A stretch of 64,000 nt of DNA from Rhodanobacter sp. A1T4 (GTDB lineage Bacteria; Pseudomonadota; Gammaproteobacteria; Xanthomonadales; Rhodanobacteraceae): positions 1 to 64,000 of the forward strand of contig NZ_JACHCP010000005.1 in assembly GCF_014207185.1 (NCBI RefSeq), written 5' to 3'. Positions 62,234-64,000 of the stretch are shown piece by piece. The translations under genes and the position numbers were made by a program. A model generated the notes under the pieces. The model was not told where the DNA came from, ran no database searches, and worked only from the letters and a program-made list of their open reading frames with translations. Numbering within the stretch: the stretch's first letter is position 1; every line of letters begins with the position of its first letter.

Positions 62234-64000
62234 TCATCGGCCCAGTGCCTGCACCAGCCTTACTCGGCGGTTGTCGGGCACCTCGTTGTAAGCAAGCACA
62301 TGCAGGTTCTGCGCCACATGCCGAGTGAACCTTGCCAACCACGGCCGCAACTGCGGTTGCACCAGCAATACGGCCGGCTCGCCACTCACCTCCTGCCGTT
62401 GAGCTGCCTCGGCCACGCTCTGTTGCAGACGATCGGCCAGGCCCGGTTCCACGGCAGCACCAGCAGCACCACTGCTCGAGAGAGAGCTGAGCAAAATCTG
62501 TTCCAACTCCGGCGCCAGCGTCAGCACGGGAATTTCAGTACCTAAACCGGCGATTTCCTGGACGATCTGACGGCCCAGTGCCACCCGTACGGAGGCGGTC
62601 AACGTGCCGGGATCCTGACTCTGCCCGGCGTGCTCCGCCAAAGACTCGACGATGCTGCGCATATTGCGAATCGGCACCCGCTCGGCCAGCAGGTTCTGCA
62701 GCACCTTGACCACCACACCCAGCGCCAGACGCTTGGGCACGAGGTCTTCCACCAGCTTCGGTGCGCTCGCGGCCAGACGATCCAGCAGTTGCTGGACATC
62801 CTGGTGACTGAGCAGTTCGTGCGCATGGTTCTGCAACAGATGCGACAAATGGGTGGCGATCACCGTCGCTGGATCGACCACGGTATAACCCAGGCTTTGC
62901 GCATGGTCGCGCTGACTGTTCTCGATCCACACCGCTTCCAGACCAAAGGCCGGATCGCGCGTGGTCACACCTTGCAACGTGCCATGGACGCGACCGGGAT
63001 TGATGGCCATGTAGCGTTCGGTATAAACCTCCGCCTCACCCATCGGCACGCCCATCAAGGTGATCCGGTAGGTATTGGGCCCCAGATCCAGGTTGTCGCG
63101 AATGTGTACGGCAGATACCAGAAAGCCGAGTTCCTGCGACAGCTTGCGGCGCACCGATTTGATCCGCCCCATCAGCTCGCCACCCTGGTTCTTGTCGACC
63201 AGCGGGATCAGCCGGTAGCCGACTTCCAGGCCGACCGGATCAACGCTGGCGACATCCTCCCAGCCCAGTTCGAGCCGTTCGGTCGGTGCCGGTGCCGGCA
63301 GCGCTTCGGCGGCAGCCTTGGCGACCTGCTCCTTCACTTCCGCATCGCGCCGTTTCATCAACCAGGCGGCGCCTCCGCACGCCGCCGCCAGCATCAGGAA
63401 CGCAATGTTCGGCATGCCGGGAATCAGCCCCATCACCGCCAGTACCACGCCGGCAACCGCCAGTGCACGCGGCTGCGCGAACACCTGCCCGATCACCTGC
63501 TTGCCCATGTCCTGCGACTTGGAGACACGTGTGACGATCACCGCCGTGGCGATCGACAGCATCAACGAAGGCACCTGTGCCACCAGACCATCGCCGATGG
63601 TCAACAGCGTATACGTGCGTGCGGCTTCGCCGGCGGAAAGCCCGTGCTGCATGACGCCGACGAAAAAACCGCCGACGATATTGATCAGCAAAATCAGGAT
63701 GCCGGCGGTGGCATCGCCGCGAACGAATTTGGAGGCACCGTCCATCGAACCATAGAAGTCCGCCTCTTCGCGTACTTCCTGGCGGCGCTCACGTGCCTGG
63801 TCCTGCGTCAGCAGACCGGCGTTGAGATCGGCGTCGATCGCCATTTGCTTGCCGGGCATCGAATCCAGAGTGAAGCGCGCCGTCACTTCCGACACGCGCG
63901 TGGCACCCTTGGTGATCACCACGAAGTTGATGATGGTGAGGATCGCGAACACCACCAGGCCGACCGCGAAATTGCCGCCGATCACGAATTCGCCGAAGGC
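62234..64000 (-). CDS. flhA: Flagellar export apparatus protein FlhA (N-terminus beyond window)
   Basis: The frame is open to the window edge and the visible 588 residues cover most of FlhA. The membrane half shows GGNFAVGLVVFAILTIINFV, KGATRVSEVTARFTLDSMPG, KQMAIDADLNAGLLTQDQAR and FVRGDATAGILILLINIVGG. The cytoplasmic export-gate domain includes VRRKLSQELGFLVSAVHIRD, YMAINPGRVHGTL, DPATVIATHLSHLLQNHAHE and ELLSHQDVQQLLDRLAASAP. A GTG codon at 63985 is not the start; about 100 residues are missing at the N-terminal side. It is the first gene of the operon seen here. Confidence 0.96.
   Translation of the reverse strand, partial: AFGEFVIGGNFAVGLVVFAILTIINFVVITKGATRVSEVTARFTLDSMPGKQMAIDADLNAGLLTQDQARERRQEVREEADFYGSMDGASKFVRGDATAGILILLINIVGGFFVGVMQHGLSAGEAARTYTLLTIGDGLVAQVPSLMLSIATAVIVTRVSKSQDMGKQVIGQVFAQPRALAVAGVVLAVMGLIPGMPNIAFLMLAAACGGAAWLMKRRDAEVKEQVAKAAAEALPAPAPTERLELGWEDVASVDPVGLEVGYRLIPLVDKNQGGELMGRIKSVRRKLSQELGFLVSAVHIRDNLDLGPNTYRITLMGVPMGEAEVYTERYMAINPGRVHGTLQGVTTRDPAFGLEAVWIENSQRDHAQSLGYTVVDPATVIATHLSHLLQNHAHELLSHQDVQQLLDRLAASAPKLVEDLVPKRLALGVVVKVLQNLLAERVPIRNMRSIVESLAEHAGQSQDPGTLTASVRVALGRQIVQEIAGLGTEIPVLTLAPELEQILLSSLSSSGAAGAAVEPGLADRLQQSVAEAAQRQEVSGEPAVLLVQPQLRPWLARFTRHVAQNLHVLAYNEVPDNRRVRLVQALGR

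Overview
The window looks like chromosomal DNA of a GC-rich gammaproteobacterium of the order Xanthomonadales (Lysobacterales), most likely Rhodanobacteraceae (Dyella/Luteibacter/Rhodanobacter type). The grounds are the flagellar/chemotaxis gene order (flhA-flhF-flhG-fliA-cheY-cheZ-cheA-motC-motD-parA-parP-cheW), a fused ThiD-ThiE enzyme, and an integron whose attC sites resemble xanthomonad chromosomal integrons. Family names come from reading the protein sequences; no database was searched.

1-3.3 kb and 17.8-20.3 kb: two blocks of integron gene cassettes, all on the minus strand, separated by ten near-identical 55-58 bp attC sites. They read away from a plus-strand integron integrase (20.4-20.9 kb) that keeps its N-terminal domain but has lost its catalytic domain. 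Twelve cassette genes are visible, including a lipoprotein cut by the window edge, a PH-like membrane protein and an AbiU2-like HEPN protein.

3.3-17.8 kb: about 14.5 kb with no attC separates the two blocks. It holds a minus-strand catabolic operon (TonB-dependent receptor, class II aldolase, SDR, class III aminotransferase, FGGY kinase, CocE/NonD hydrolase, MFS transporter), mostly coupled by ATGA overlaps. A divergent AraC-type regulator and a second, secreted CocE/NonD hydrolase accompany it. The substrate is unknown to me.

20.8-28.4 kb: decayed fragments (secreted protein, REP-associated transposase, acyl-CoA ligase) among small genes, then a LytS/LytTR two-component pair, an NTF2-like protein, a secreted ConA-like protein, a YceI protein and a small secreted protein.

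28.4-34.2 kb: thiamine biosynthesis. thiC-thiO-thiS-thiG on the minus strand follow a TPP riboswitch, and a fused thiDE converges on them from the other side. 34.2-39.6 kb: a CDF cation transporter with an altered metal site and an RND pump (adaptor plus inner-membrane protein, no outer-membrane factor).

40.9-64 kb: a continuous chemotaxis/flagellar region. The first set (STAS, receptor-like protein, cheB, cheD, cheR, mcp, cheW, cheA, cheY, STAS) is preceded at two points by near-consensus sigma-28 (FliA) promoters. The second set (DUF2802, cheW, parP, parA, motD, motC, cheA, cheZ, cheY, fliA, flhG, flhF, flhA) is the canonical polar-flagellum operon. A plus-strand fliK-like/flhB-C-terminal-like pair lies between them. 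FliA from the second set should switch on the first set, and ParA/ParP should place the arrays at the pole through two repeated docking peptides in the second CheA.
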